DNA of 64,000 nt from an uncultured Candidatus Melainabacteria bacterium (GCA_934728585.1 CAKVDZ010000002.1:62001-126000), one strand, 5' to 3'; counted from the stretch's first letter, positions 35,567 to 45,413 are shown. The notes: generated by a model from the sequence alone, not told the origin. Made by a program: numbers and translations.

Positions 35567-38140
35567 TTAAGCTGCTACTTCAAAATGTCTTTTACCACCT
35601 TTTTTAGGTCTGTGTTTGCCGTTTGCTTTACCTGTTTTTTGTGGTTGTTCGTGACCTTGAGTTCTTGGACCTTTACCAGTCTTTTGACCTTTGCCACCTT
35701 TTTGAGTAGTTGTAGCTGGTTGAGTTTTTCTGATTTCAGTAACAACATCTTTGATGATTTCAGTAGTTGTTCTACCTTGTTGTCCTGGTTCTGCTAATGC
35801 AATTTCGATTTTTTTGCATTTGCCAGCTCTTTGTTCAGCAGGAATGTTATTATCTTTCATGATATTGTAGTTGTTTCTTAAGTCTTTGTAAACTGAAGCT
35901 GTATCATCAACTACTTTACCGTTAACTTTGATTACTAATGGTGTGTCGATTGTAACACCTGGTAAGTCAACTCTACCACCTGATGCACCACCATGGCCAC
36001 CACCACCGAACAAGTTAGCTAAGATTTCTGCGTGGTCACTCATAGCTGAAGATCTGAATGATAATCTTAAACCATTTTGTTTAGCAACATCTGAGTTTTC
36101 TGTGATGAAGTTTTCTTTCTTATCTTGGATAACTAAGATACCGATTCTGTCTGCATCGTAAGGACCTGTGTAAGTTTGAGTTGCTCTTTCTGATAGAGTA
36201 TTTGCTTTTTGTCCTTTTGCTAATTTTTGTGATGTTTCAGATGGGTCTGATTTCAATGCACCTAGAACTTCTGAGTATTTGAAACCATTTTGGATATCTA
36301 ACAATGTGATATCTGGGTCTTGTTCTAATGATGAGTTAAATACATCATACATTTGGTCATAATCTACTTCGATAACACCTAAGCCCAATTCAGGGAACAT
36401 TTTTCTGCCATCTAATGCATATTGTACCATTTTGTCACGAGGTGAAGCTTTACCATCTACTGATGTTGAGCTTAAAGCTTTATCAGGAACATCGTATGCG
36501 ATGTTTTCACGTAACCATTTTTTATCTACTGATTTGTCAGTTTTTGACAATTGGTTTGTTAACCAAGTTGACATACCTTCTGGGAAGAAGTTTGGTCTTT
36601 GTTGAACTGGTAATGCTGAGTGGTGTGGTAACAAGTTTGCAGTTCTTGTGAATGAACCTGTATCTGTTGATGTACCTGTGATTACACTTGCAACAAAGTT
36701 CTTAGCTGCTTGACCACCTTTTTCGAACATTTTACCAAGAACGCCTGCTTTTTCAGCTACGATTGTAACTAATTGAGTTGCTGCAGGAACTGCGTCACAT
36801 ACAAGAGCTAAACCGTTTTTGTGAATTTTATCCATATCTAAACCAGTTTCAGCTTTAGCATTTTGCCATTCTGTAATTCTGTGAGGGTGGTGATCGATAT
36901 AAATTTGTTTTTTACTTCCTTTGATATAATCTTTGAATGCACCTGAGAAACGAGTTGGAGTTGGAACGTCCATTGTCATTACCAAGTCATATTGTTTTTT
37001 AGCTTTTCCTTGTAGAGGGTTAGCATCAAATAAGTTGTTTGGATCTTTTAATTCTGCTAAATCTCTTTCTAAAACTTTTAATTGTTCTTTAGCTGTTTCT
37101 GTTTTTAAAGATTTTAAAGTTTCAATATTTTTTTCTAAAGTTTCGATTTTCTTAGGGTTGTAAGGACGTTTTACATCTTCAACACCTGGCATTTTATCAC
37201 GGAATAAACCTGGGATTTTGTCATCTACTGCACAGTCGATTTGTCTGTCAGGATAAGCTGCTTTTAAAGCTTCTTTCATAGCGATAACTGAACCTAAAGT
37301 ATCTCCGTCTGGTTTACAGTGACCTAAAATCAAAATTCTTTTGTTTTCAGGGTTATTGATTTCGTTTGCAATATTATTGATTGTTTCTTTGATTTCTTTA
37401 ACTTTGCCTAAACCGTTTTCTTTACCTTCTACATCGAAGATTCTTTCTAAAACTTGTTGAGGTGATTTTTCTGGTTGGTAAACCATTACAGCTTTTGAAA
37501 TTTTTGGATCATCTGAGTTCAATAAACCATTGAATACATCTGCTGCTTCTTTTGCTGTAGCTTTATCATCGCCTTTGTATTTTAATACGGCTCTTAAACC
37601 AATTGTAGGAGCACCTTTTGAAGTACCTGCAATTACGTTTCCTAATTCAAAAGAAAAATCTTGTTTTTTACCTTTTAAAACTGGAAGTAAAACTTCTGCC
37701 ATTTCTTTTGGTACTGAACCAATTTCACCGAATTTAGGGTGTGACAATGCGATTGTTTTACCCATACGAGTTTTTTCTTCTTTCCAGTTCAAACGGTCGC
37801 CTTCTTTCCAGTTGCTATTTGCTAATTGTACAACTGAATCGTCCTCTGCTGTTGCGCTTGCACCTTCTGTACCTAATTGGTGTTTTGATACACCTCTTAC
37901 TCTAAATTGTAATGCTGGAGCATCTTCGTTTGCTTTTGTTTCCATTGGGTTTTGCAATTTGCCTGTAAATGCTACATGCAAAGCATTACCTTCTCTTTTC
38001 ATAGCAATAACTTTGTCTTCAGCTTTGCGAGTGAACGTTGCGCTATCTGCCTCATAAGTTAATTTAGGTCTTACCGCTGTTGCTTTTTGCATTTGTGGTT
38101 GTGACACTAGTGACAGATTTTGGATTTTTTCTAATTTCAT
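35567..38140 (-). CDS. DHH/DHHA1 phosphoesterase with lineage-specific N-terminal region (copy 2)
   Basis: An 857-aa paralogue of the downstream 788-aa protein, alike along its length. The N-terminal unknown region has VAFTGKLQNP. The catalytic set is GHCKPDGDTLGS (about 272), MDVPTPTRFSG, IDHHP (about 417) and GGGGHGGASGG (about 713). It differs by a C-terminal tail of ~45 residues very rich in Lys, Gly, Gln and Arg, suggesting nucleic-acid binding. Codon use looks more regular than in neighbours, consistent with high expression. The AGGCAT region before the ATG offers only a modest ribosome-binding site. Role presumably in small RNA or nucleotide turnover; inferred from the domain. Confidence 0.8.
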   Translation of the reverse strand: MKLEKIQNLSLVSQPQMQKATAVRPKLTYEADSATFTRKAEDKVIAMKREGNALHVAFTGKLQNPMETKANEDAPALQFRVRGVSKHQLGTEGASATAEDDSVVQLANSNWKEGDRLNWKEEKTRMGKTIALSHPKFGEIGSVPKEMAEVLLPVLKGKKQDFSFELGNVIAGTSKGAPTIGLRAVLKYKGDDKATAKEAADVFNGLLNSDDPKISKAVMVYQPEKSPQQVLERIFDVEGKENGLGKVKEIKETINNIANEINNPENKRILILGHCKPDGDTLGSVIAMKEALKAAYPDRQIDCAVDDKIPGLFRDKMPGVEDVKRPYNPKKIETLEKNIETLKSLKTETAKEQLKVLERDLAELKDPNNLFDANPLQGKAKKQYDLVMTMDVPTPTRFSGAFKDYIKGSKKQIYIDHHPHRITEWQNAKAETGLDMDKIHKNGLALVCDAVPAATQLVTIVAEKAGVLGKMFEKGGQAAKNFVASVITGTSTDTGSFTRTANLLPHHSALPVQQRPNFFPEGMSTWLTNQLSKTDKSVDKKWLRENIAYDVPDKALSSTSVDGKASPRDKMVQYALDGRKMFPELGLGVIEVDYDQMYDVFNSSLEQDPDITLLDIQNGFKYSEVLGALKSDPSETSQKLAKGQKANTLSERATQTYTGPYDADRIGILVIQDKKENFITENSDVAKQNGLRLSFRSSAMSDHAEILANLFGGGGHGGASGGRVDLPGVTIDTPLVIKVNGKVVDDTASVYKDLRNNYNIMKDNNIPAEQRAGKCKKIEIALAEPGQQGRTTTEIIKDVVTEIRKTQPATTTQKGGKGQKTGKGPRTQGHEQPQKTGKANGKHRPKKGGKRHFEVAA

Positions 38141-38322
38141 TAGAATGCCTTTCTAAGTTTTATAAAGTGAACAATAAATTTCCTATTAATTTTTTATCTA
38201 TTTGCTATACACACACATAAATAATAAAACACTTATGTATATATCAAACATCATCAAAAAAAAAGTTGCTATCTTTTGCCAAAATCATGACACATTTGTA
38301 ATAAATCGTTACATTTTTTTCA

Positions 38323-38331
38323 TGTTATAAT
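38323..38331 (+). promoter_or_regulatory. Extended -10 promoter of the SigF-like gene
   Basis: TGTTATAAT (38323-38331), no good -35. Predicted start near 38338, about 33 nt before the TTG start codon. Confidence 0.55.
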
Positions 38332-38370
38332 TGAATTGTAGGGAACAAAAGAGTAAAAAACGAGGTTAAA

Positions 38371-39171
38371 TTGACTACTACTAATGAGTCTACGCTACAA
38401 ATAAATGATTGGCTTGTTGAGTACAAAAAAAGTACTGACGAAAAACAAAAAAAACAATTACAAAATTTAATTGTAATTGCGAATATGCCTCTTGTAAAAA
38501 AAATAGCATGTTCTCTGGCAAGACGCTCTACTGACCCAGTTGACGATCTTATTCAAGTTGGTTCTTTGGGGTTAATTAAAGCTATTGAATTTTTTGACCC
38601 TACAATTAGTACAAAATTTAAAACGTATGCAAGTTATTTAATCACCGGTGAAATTCGTCATTATTTACGCGATAAAGCTTCTATGATTAAAGCTCCAAGA
38701 GAAATTCAAGAACTTGCGTTTAGAATTAATGCCGTTATAAAACAGCTAATCGAAGAAGGAATTGAAGATCCTACAAATGAACAAATTGCAAAAGTCATGT
38801 CATTACCTGTTCACAAAATCAACGATATTATTGAAGTTGACAGAAGAAAAAGCACAATTTCTTTAGACCAAACTTTTTCTAACAGTGAAGAAGATTGTTT
38901 TTCACTTGCTGACAAAATTCCAGCTGGCGATTATCAAGAATTTTTGAACGCATACGAAGAAAAAATCATGCTTACGCATGCCATAAAAGAATTGCCCGAT
39001 AACCTAAGACAAGTCGTTGAATTAAACTATTACGAAGACTTAAATCAACGCGAAATTGCCGAAAAACTTGGAATTTCACAAATGCAAGTTTCAAGAAGAC
39101 TAAAACGCGCATTATCTGAAATTTACAATATTATTACAGATAAAAATAAACAAGAAGGCGATAAAAAATGA
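38371..39171 (+). CDS. Alternative sigma factor, SigF/SigB (group 3) type
   Basis: A 266-aa sigma-70 family protein with region 2 (DPVDDLIQVGSLGLIKAIEFFD and TYASYLITGEIRHYLRDK), region 3 starting IKAPREIQEL, and region 4 (LNQREIAEKLGISQMQVSRRL). The sequence resembles cyanobacterial SigF and Bacillus SigB/SigF, which control motility, pili or stress. The start is TTG with GAGG upstream; there is no in-frame ATG nearby. It overlaps the prepilin peptidase gene by 4 bp, and cyanobacterial SigF controls pilus genes, so a pilus-related role is plausible. No anti-sigma is adjacent. Confidence 0.88.
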   Translation: MTTTNESTLQINDWLVEYKKSTDEKQKKQLQNLIVIANMPLVKKIACSLARRSTDPVDDLIQVGSLGLIKAIEFFDPTISTKFKTYASYLITGEIRHYLRDKASMIKAPREIQELAFRINAVIKQLIEEGIEDPTNEQIAKVMSLPVHKINDIIEVDRRKSTISLDQTFSNSEEDCFSLADKIPAGDYQEFLNAYEEKIMLTHAIKELPDNLRQVVELNYYEDLNQREIAEKLGISQMQVSRRLKRALSEIYNIITDKNKQEGDKK

Positions 39172-40190
39172 GTCTAAACTTTGTTTTAGGATTTTTTATT
39201 TTTATAATAGGACTTTGCATTGGAAGTTTTTTGAATGTGGTTATTTTGAGAGGTTTAAGCGAAGAATCTATCGTTTACCCACCATCAAAATGCCCTAAAT
39301 GTCAATCTCCGCTAAAATGGTGGCATAATATTCCAATTTTATCTTATCTTTTATTGCGAGGTAAATGCGGTTTTTGTCATGAAAAAATTTCAATCCAGTA
39401 CCCAATTGTGGAATTTATTACTGGATATTTATTTTTAAGCGCATTTTTAAAATTCGGCTTTACCGTAAACTTATTTTTTATATTTATATTTATAAGCATG
39501 TTTGTTGTTATCTCAACAACCGATATAAAAGAACATGTCGCATTCAATCTTCATAGCTACATTTTAGCCATTGCTGGAATAATTTATAATTTTTTCAACC
39601 TTGGGAATTTATACCAAGGTCATACTTGGATTTTTAACACTTCATTTATAGCATCAATCCTAGGTCTAATCGTCGGCGCTGGAGTTATTGCTCTAATTTT
39701 TGCATTTGGATATTTAACTGTAAAAACAATGATTATTGGTATTGGAGATATTTTTATAGCAGGTGCTTTAGGAGCATGCTTTGGCTGGAAATATATATTA
39801 TATATATTAGGTGGAGCTTTTCTTTTACAAGTTATCACATGTATTCCCAAAATTTTAGTAAAATTTACCAAAAAGCAAGACTACACAACAGTTATAGCAT
39901 TCGTAGTCTTTTTAATTACAACAATCGTTGATGTAATTTTTATATTCAATTTTGATACACCAGATATGGCAATTGCAAAATGGATAATCTATTTAATATT
40001 AGTTTTAAGCGGTATTTTCTTGGCTATAAGACTTGTGCAAAGTTTACCTAAAAATTTAGCTGAAATCAACGAAAAAATGATTAATGACAGCCTTAACGGA
40101 ACATTACCTGAAAACAACGAGATTTCTCACTTGCCATTTGGACCAGCATTGTGTTGTGCGTCTTTAGTCTTTTTATTTTTGTTTTGCTAG
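39168..40190 (+). CDS. Prepilin peptidase (A24 family)
   Basis: A 340-aa polytopic membrane aspartyl protease that cuts and N-methylates prepilins such as the one at 956-1666. The N-terminal cytoplasmic loop has two CxxC pairs (CPKCQSPLKWWHNIP and CGFCHEKI) that bind zinc. Catalytic aspartates are in TTDIKEH and GIGDIF. About 70 C-terminal residues with extra hydrophobic segments exceed the usual 250-290 aa. Translationally coupled to the SigF-like gene (ATGA overlap). Confidence 0.9.
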   Translation: MSLNFVLGFFIFIIGLCIGSFLNVVILRGLSEESIVYPPSKCPKCQSPLKWWHNIPILSYLLLRGKCGFCHEKISIQYPIVEFITGYLFLSAFLKFGFTVNLFFIFIFISMFVVISTTDIKEHVAFNLHSYILAIAGIIYNFFNLGNLYQGHTWIFNTSFIASILGLIVGAGVIALIFAFGYLTVKTMIIGIGDIFIAGALGACFGWKYILYILGGAFLLQVITCIPKILVKFTKKQDYTTVIAFVVFLITTIVDVIFIFNFDTPDMAIAKWIIYLILVLSGIFLAIRLVQSLPKNLAEINEKMINDSLNGTLPENNEISHLPFGPALCCASLVFLFLFC

Positions 40191-40191
40191 T

Positions 40192-40734
40192 TTAAAATAA
40201 AATGACAAAACCTATAGAAAACAGCGCAAAAACCGTTACAAATATAGATGCTATCTTAAACACAGGATCGTCCAAGGATATAACTTCTTGAATATTTAAT
40301 TTTACAATTATATCTTTTGTAAAATCTTCTTTAAAAGTACCCTTTGTTTTTTCAAACGATAAATTTATTGCATTTTTTAACTTGTACATCGTTTCTAACT
40401 CTTTGCGCACAGGAGGATTTGCTATTGCAAACTTTTTAAATCTTACAGTATCCTCATCTGAAAGTTCATTATCAAGATATGCCGACATTTTTTCTATAAA
40501 ATTTGTACCATAAGACGAAATTGGAACAACTTTTTGTGGCTCAATATTATCAATTTTTCTTTTTTCAGCATTTAAATCATTTAAAACTTTTTGTAAGGTT
40601 TCAAATTTTTCACGACAAGACGGACATTTTTTCAAATGCGATTCAATAAAATTTGTGACTTGGTAGTTGGTTTTGCCTTGAATATAGTAAGTTAACAGGG
40701 CTATTACTTGTGAGCATGTTAAATCCTGCGTCAT
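40192..40734 (-). CDS. Anti-sigma factor, zinc-finger (zf-HC2) type
   Basis: A 180-aa single-pass membrane protein. The N-terminal ~45 residues have an anti-sigma zinc-binding pattern (SHLKKCPSCREKF, His-x3-Cys-x2-Cys), and the C terminus (about 158-180) is a transmembrane helix, so the sigma-binding part faces the cytoplasm. It follows the ECF sigma gene by 14 bp and is its natural antagonist. The signal that releases the sigma factor is unknown. Confidence 0.85.
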   Translation of the reverse strand: MTQDLTCSQVIALLTYYIQGKTNYQVTNFIESHLKKCPSCREKFETLQKVLNDLNAEKRKIDNIEPQKVVPISSYGTNFIEKMSAYLDNELSDEDTVRFKKFAIANPPVRKELETMYKLKNAINLSFEKTKGTFKEDFTKDIIVKLNIQEVISLDDPVFKIASIFVTVFALFSIGFVILF

Positions 40735-40748
40735 ATAAAATTTCTCCT

Positions 40749-41348
40749 TTAAATATAATTTTTTAAACCGTCTTGCAAACGACTTCTAGCACGTGAAATT
40801 CTTGATTTCACTGTACCTACATTTGTTTTTGTAATTTGCGCAATTTCGTCATAAGACAATCCCTGAAGCTCTCTTAGCACTATTGGAATCCTAAAATAAT
40901 CTGGTAATTGTTGCATTTCGTGTTTAATAACACTATCTAGCTCACTAGACAAACACTTTTCTAATGGTTTGCATTTTTTATCAGGAATATGAATTTGTGG
41001 ATTTGTTGAATATGGATTTGAGTCATCAAGCTCTAGTGACAACATAGGCGGTACGCGGTTAAGCTTGCGCAGATTATCATAAAACAAGTTCATAACAATC
41101 TGATTTAACCAGCTTTTAAACATTTTAGGATTTTTTAAATTTGGCAGACCTTTTGCCATTTTTAAAAGTGCCTCTTGAGTTAAATCATAAACATTGTCAT
41201 CTTTTTTATTTAAGTAGGTAAACGTTGCAAATACATTTTTCTGTTCTCTGCGAACTAATTCCTCTAAAGCCTTGTAATCCTCGTTTTGAGCATTAATTAC
41301 AAGATCTTCTAATCGCATTTTTTTATATTGTGACTTGCCTATATTCAT
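40749..41348 (-). CDS. ECF sigma factor (RpoE-like)
   Basis: A 199-aa ECF-family sigma factor with region 2 (YDLTQEALLKMAKGLPNL, FKSWLNQIVMNLFYDNLRK) and region 4 (LRELQGLSYDEIAQI, TVKSRISRARSRL). It forms a two-gene unit with the downstream zinc-finger anti-sigma. Its targets cannot be identified in this window. Confidence 0.92.
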   Translation of the reverse strand: MNIGKSQYKKMRLEDLVINAQNEDYKALEELVRREQKNVFATFTYLNKKDDNVYDLTQEALLKMAKGLPNLKNPKMFKSWLNQIVMNLFYDNLRKLNRVPPMLSLELDDSNPYSTNPQIHIPDKKCKPLEKCLSSELDSVIKHEMQQLPDYFRIPIVLRELQGLSYDEIAQITKTNVGTVKSRISRARSRLQDGLKNYI

Positions 41349-41435
41349 ATATTAAGAATAAGAAATTACATCACAAAAAAACACACTCTTTATAGTAATG
41401 CGGGTAGGCTATTTTTTATAAACGAGAATTTGAAA

Positions 41436-42803
41436 TTATTTAAAATTACGCATAGACTGCATCATTTTTTGTAATCCGAAACCGCCCATTTTGCCCATCA
41501 TACCTTTCATTTGATTCATGCCTTTCATCATTGAGCGCATTTGTTCAAACTGTTTTACAAAAATATTAATGTCATGTAACGGAATACCAGAGCCCTCTGC
41601 AATTCTTTTTTTACGGCTAGAATTTAACAATTGAGGGTTAGAACGTTCTTCTGGCGTCATACTTTGAATAAATACTTCAATTCTTTTGAATTGTTTTTCG
41701 CCCTCGTGAGAAATTAATTCCCTATCTTCTTTTTTAATATTCATGCCAGGAAGCATGCCAAGAATTTGGTCAATAGAGCCAAACATACTCATTTGACGCT
41801 TCATATTTAAAAAGTCATCAAAAGTAAATTCAGCCTTTTTCATTTTTTCTTGAAGTTTTTTAGCTTCGTCCTCATCAAAAACTTCTTTTGCACGTTCAAC
41901 AAGTGAAACTATATCACCCATGCCTAAAATTCTTGTTGCCATTCTTTCTGGATAAAAATCTTCTAGTGCATCAATTTTTTCACCTGTACCTGTTAATTTT
42001 ATTGGCTTTTTAGTGCAGTAAACAACACTCAACGCTGAACCACCACGAGAGTCACCATCTAATTTTGTTAAAACTAAGCCTGTCAAATCAAGCTGTGCAT
42101 CAAAATTTTCTGCAACATTTACGGCTTCTTGACCTGTCATAGCATCGATTACAAGTAATTTTTCTTGTGGCGCAAAAATTCTATCAATCAAAAGGAGTTC
42201 TGCCATCATATCAGTATCAATTTGCAAACGACCAGCAGTATCAAGAATTACCACGTTAAAACCGTTCTCTTTTGCGTGGTTTAAGGCATGTTGTACTATT
42301 GATTGAACATCTGTAACACCCTCTTCTGCATACACTTCTGTATTAATTTGTGTACCTAAAGTTTGCAACTGTTTAACGGCAGCTGGACGGTAAACGTCAC
42401 AGGCTACAAGTAGTGGATTTTTACCCTCTTTTTTTAGTTTTACAGCAAGTTTTGCACTTGATGTAGTTTTACCAGAACCTTGCAAACCTAACATCATAAT
42501 AACACTTGGGTGACCTGTTAAATTCAAAGGTTGAGTTGTTTTACCTAGCAAAGCAACCAATTCATCGTGTACAATTTTAACAAGTTGTTGAGCAGGATCG
42601 ACACCTTTTAAAACTTGTTCGCCCTCTGCTCTATCTTTAATATTTGAAATAAAAGCTTTTACAACACGTAAGTTAACGTCTGCTTCAAGTAACGCACGTC
42701 TAATTTCGCGCAACGCCTCTTGCATATTGTCTTGTGTAAGTTCCTTGCCTGTTGTTTGTCTTATAATACCTTGTAATTTTTCACTTAAATTATCAAACAT
42801 CAT
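41436..42803 (-). CDS. ffh: Signal recognition particle protein Ffh
   Basis: A 455-aa SRP54 GTPase that targets nascent membrane proteins. N domain, then G domain with GLQGSGKTTSSAKLA, DTAGRL, TKLDGDSRGG, then the methionine-rich M domain with MKGMNQMKGMMGKMGG near the C terminus that binds signal peptides and 4.5S RNA. AGGGGA is upstream; two adjacent ATG codons make the exact start uncertain by one residue. No SRP RNA gene was recognised nearby. Confidence 0.96.
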   Translation of the reverse strand: MMFDNLSEKLQGIIRQTTGKELTQDNMQEALREIRRALLEADVNLRVVKAFISNIKDRAEGEQVLKGVDPAQQLVKIVHDELVALLGKTTQPLNLTGHPSVIMMLGLQGSGKTTSSAKLAVKLKKEGKNPLLVACDVYRPAAVKQLQTLGTQINTEVYAEEGVTDVQSIVQHALNHAKENGFNVVILDTAGRLQIDTDMMAELLLIDRIFAPQEKLLVIDAMTGQEAVNVAENFDAQLDLTGLVLTKLDGDSRGGSALSVVYCTKKPIKLTGTGEKIDALEDFYPERMATRILGMGDIVSLVERAKEVFDEDEAKKLQEKMKKAEFTFDDFLNMKRQMSMFGSIDQILGMLPGMNIKKEDRELISHEGEKQFKRIEVFIQSMTPEERSNPQLLNSSRKKRIAEGSGIPLHDINIFVKQFEQMRSMMKGMNQMKGMMGKMGGFGLQKMMQSMRNFK

Positions 42804-42927
42804 TTTCCCCTAATTGTACATGTATATATATAAATATATCATGAAAAAATCCCTCTACTGTCGGTATTGTAATTTTTATTTGCTTAAAGTTTAATTATTT
42901 TATAGCAATTTATATTAAGAGGTAAAA

Positions 42928-44199
42928 ATGGAAACTTTAACAATCACAGAAGAAATTAACCAAACACTAGAAAACATATATAATTTTATTAAAACAGACG
43001 AACATTTAAGTGCAGATTTCACTGAATATACAAAGACTTTAGGCATTTATGATTTACCTGATGAAAAAATGAAAGAGTACTACGTTACTTATATTTTTGA
43101 AAGAAATTTGCTTGGTGACAAAAATAGAAATCCTTTGATGATGTTTAACGCCTCAAAAAGTACAGAAATTTCTAAAGCTATGGAAAACGCATTTACTTCT
43201 ATTTTTGAAATTAAAAAAATTCTTAAAAACGGTTTTGAAGTTTACAATATGATTAACGAAAATAACTACTCTTTAATCTCAACTACAAAAATGACTGACT
43301 ATAGAGGTTTTGGTTGCGGACAATTCATTGTTGCGAGAGTTTTTGAATACAAAAACGAATTTTATATCGCAGAAATGACAGGTCATCTTGCATCAAACAA
43401 ACGCGATGACGCCACTCGTTACGCTATGGCAAAAATTATACAAGAGCCTTACTTGGTTTACGAAAACAACCATAAAAAACAACAAGAAATTGAAGCAGAT
43501 ATAAAAGTTATGTACGAAAAATTTATGGACGCGTTCAAAACTGACGAATTAATTACCTCTAGTCAATTTACAGATGATATAATTGGACAATTTAACGATT
43601 TTTCAGAAAACGGAACTCCCGTTAATATAGATGGTAAACTTGAAACACCAACCCCTTTAAAATACTTTGAAATAAAAGATTTGAACAATGATTATAATAA
43701 CTTTGTAGAAAAGTCTTTAGACGGATTTTCTTCTCACAAAAAAGTCTATGATACAGCAATAATCTACGATAAAGAATATGGACTTTACGTAATTCCCTTC
43801 TACAAAACACTTTTAACCATTTTAGAACAAAATTCATTAGAAAATATTGAGGGTGCAAAAGAATGTGTTGAATACTTTATAACTTCTCCTACTGTATCAA
43901 CTAACATTTTAAAACGTATTAATGACAAATATCCAAACTTTACAACACTTGCAAACAAAGTTACAGAAAATGACAATTTAACGCTTGATGAATTATTCAA
44001 GGAATATAAACACGAATATGTAAACCACAAAATTTACTCACAAACAACTATTTTGTACAATTCAAAAGTTTTCACAAATACACTAGGCTATGTTGTTGAA
44101 AAGGAAGAAAAATCAAATACTGACTACTCAAAAGTCGGCAGAAATGACAAATGTCCTTGCGGTAGTGGTAAAAAATTCAAACATTGTTGCGGAAAATAA
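42928..44199 (+). CDS. SEC-C motif protein of unknown function
   Basis: A 423-aa acidic, helical protein with no recognised domain except the C-terminal SEC-C zinc motif (VGRNDKCPCGSGKKFKHCCGK pattern, residues about 402-422; Cys-x-Cys...Cys-Cys). That motif, first seen at the SecA C terminus, binds zinc and often SecB or other partners. GAGGT precedes the ATG. It is followed by a hairpin that also contains the promoter of the next gene. Confidence 0.75.
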   Translation: METLTITEEINQTLENIYNFIKTDEHLSADFTEYTKTLGIYDLPDEKMKEYYVTYIFERNLLGDKNRNPLMMFNASKSTEISKAMENAFTSIFEIKKILKNGFEVYNMINENNYSLISTTKMTDYRGFGCGQFIVARVFEYKNEFYIAEMTGHLASNKRDDATRYAMAKIIQEPYLVYENNHKKQQEIEADIKVMYEKFMDAFKTDELITSSQFTDDIIGQFNDFSENGTPVNIDGKLETPTPLKYFEIKDLNNDYNNFVEKSLDGFSSHKKVYDTAIIYDKEYGLYVIPFYKTLLTILEQNSLENIEGAKECVEYFITSPTVSTNILKRINDKYPNFTTLANKVTENDNLTLDELFKEYKHEYVNHKIYSQTTILYNSKVFTNTLGYVVEKEEKSNTDYSKVGRNDKCPCGSGKKFKHCCGK

Positions 44200-44213
44200 A
44201 CTCAAATAACAAT

Positions 44214-44256
44214 AAAAAATCTCCTATGATATAATTTTAATCAAAGGGGATTTTTT
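44214..44256 (+). promoter_or_regulatory. Overlapping terminator and extended -10 promoter
   Basis: AAAAAATC and GATTTTTT arms (44214-44256) form a terminator-like hairpin for the SEC-C gene. Its loop holds TGATATAAT (44227-44235), and its 3' arm contains AAAGGGGA, the Shine-Dalgarno of the NUDIX gene starting at 44257. Confidence 0.6.
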
Positions 44257-44871
44257 ATGGAGAAATGGTTAAAATTAGCAATTGAAGTTCAAAGCATAGC
44301 GCAAGCTGGTTTGACATATACAGAAAGTGTTTATGACAAAGAACGTTACGAACGACTTCGCGAAATTTCAGCAGAAATGATTGCTGAAAATAGCAATTTG
44401 CCAGTAGAAAAAGTTAAAGACTTATTCTGTAATGAAACTGGCTATCAAACACCGAAAATGGACACCCGAGGTGCAATTTTTAAAGATGATAAAATTTTAC
44501 TTGTTCACGAAAACAACAACACTTGGTCACTTCCTGGGGGTTGGCAAGATGTTTTAGAGTCTGTTAAATCAAACACAGAAAAAGAAGTTCGAGAAGAAGC
44601 AGGTTTAAACGTTAAAGCCACTAAAGTTATAGCACTCCACGATAGAAATAAACATAATCCTCCACCATACCCATACGGAGTTTGCAAAATTTTTGTGTTA
44701 TGTGAACTCATAGACGGAGAATTTAAAGAAAATAGCGAAACAACTGAAACTAAATATTTTTCACTTGATGAGCTACCAGAAAATTTGGCAATTGAAAAAA
44801 ACACAAAAGCGCAAATTGAAATGTGCTTTAAAGCTTACAAAGACCCTGACTGGAAATGTGAGTTTGATTAA
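44257..44871 (+). CDS. NUDIX hydrolase with N-terminal helical domain
   Basis: A 204-aa pyrophosphohydrolase. The first ~65 residues are the helical Nudix_N_2-type region (KWLKLAIEVQSIAQAGLTY). The Nudix box lies at about residues 93-115, with REEAG holding the metal-binding glutamates. Relatives act on ADP-ribose or other nucleoside diphosphate derivatives; the exact substrate is not clear. It is 2 bp upstream of the tag gene, with which it is probably co-transcribed, suggesting a nucleotide-damage role. Confidence 0.9.
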   Translation: MEKWLKLAIEVQSIAQAGLTYTESVYDKERYERLREISAEMIAENSNLPVEKVKDLFCNETGYQTPKMDTRGAIFKDDKILLVHENNNTWSLPGGWQDVLESVKSNTEKEVREEAGLNVKATKVIALHDRNKHNPPPYPYGVCKIFVLCELIDGEFKENSETTETKYFSLDELPENLAIEKNTKAQIEMCFKAYKDPDWKCEFD

Positions 44872-44873
44872 AA

Positions 44874-45413
44874 ATGAATAGATGCAAATGGTGCAACTTA
44901 AAAAATCCTAAATATATCGAATACCACGACAAAGAATGGGGTATTCCAAATTTTGACGAACATTATTTGTTTAAAATGCTTATTTTGGAATCTTTTCAGG
45001 CTGGTTTATCTTGGGAGTGCGTTTTGAATAAGCGAGAAGAATTTCAAAAAGCGTATGACAATTTTGACCTAAATAAAATTTGTAACTATGATGACAAAAA
45101 AATTACTGAATTACTTGAAAACAAAGGCATTATCAGGAACAAATTAAAAATTAACGCAAGTATAAATAATGCTAAAATCTTCAAACAAATTCAAAAAGAT
45201 TTTGGCTCTTTTTATGAATATTTAGAAACATTTACTCACGGCAAAACTTACTTTGAAGTCGGTAAAACTTGTTCTGAATTGTCTGACAAAATTTCAAAAG
45301 ACCTGCAAAAACGTGGCATGAAATTTGTCGGCACAACAATTATTTATTCTTATTTACAAGCAATCGGAGTAATAAATTCTCACGACAAGGGTTGTTTTTT
45401 GTATCAAAAATAA
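44874..45413 (+). CDS. tag: DNA-3-methyladenine glycosylase I
   Basis: A 179-aa TagI base-excision enzyme that removes 3-methyladenine from DNA. Family segments: RCKWC...YIEYHDKEWG, LESFQAGLSWECVLNKRE, and the C-terminal SHDKGCF, where Cys4, His17-like, His and Cys residues bind zinc. Length is normal (~185 aa). It follows the NUDIX gene directly. Confidence 0.95.
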   Translation: MNRCKWCNLKNPKYIEYHDKEWGIPNFDEHYLFKMLILESFQAGLSWECVLNKREEFQKAYDNFDLNKICNYDDKKITELLENKGIIRNKLKINASINNAKIFKQIQKDFGSFYEYLETFTHGKTYFEVGKTCSELSDKISKDLQKRGMKFVGTTIIYSYLQAIGVINSHDKGCFLYQK

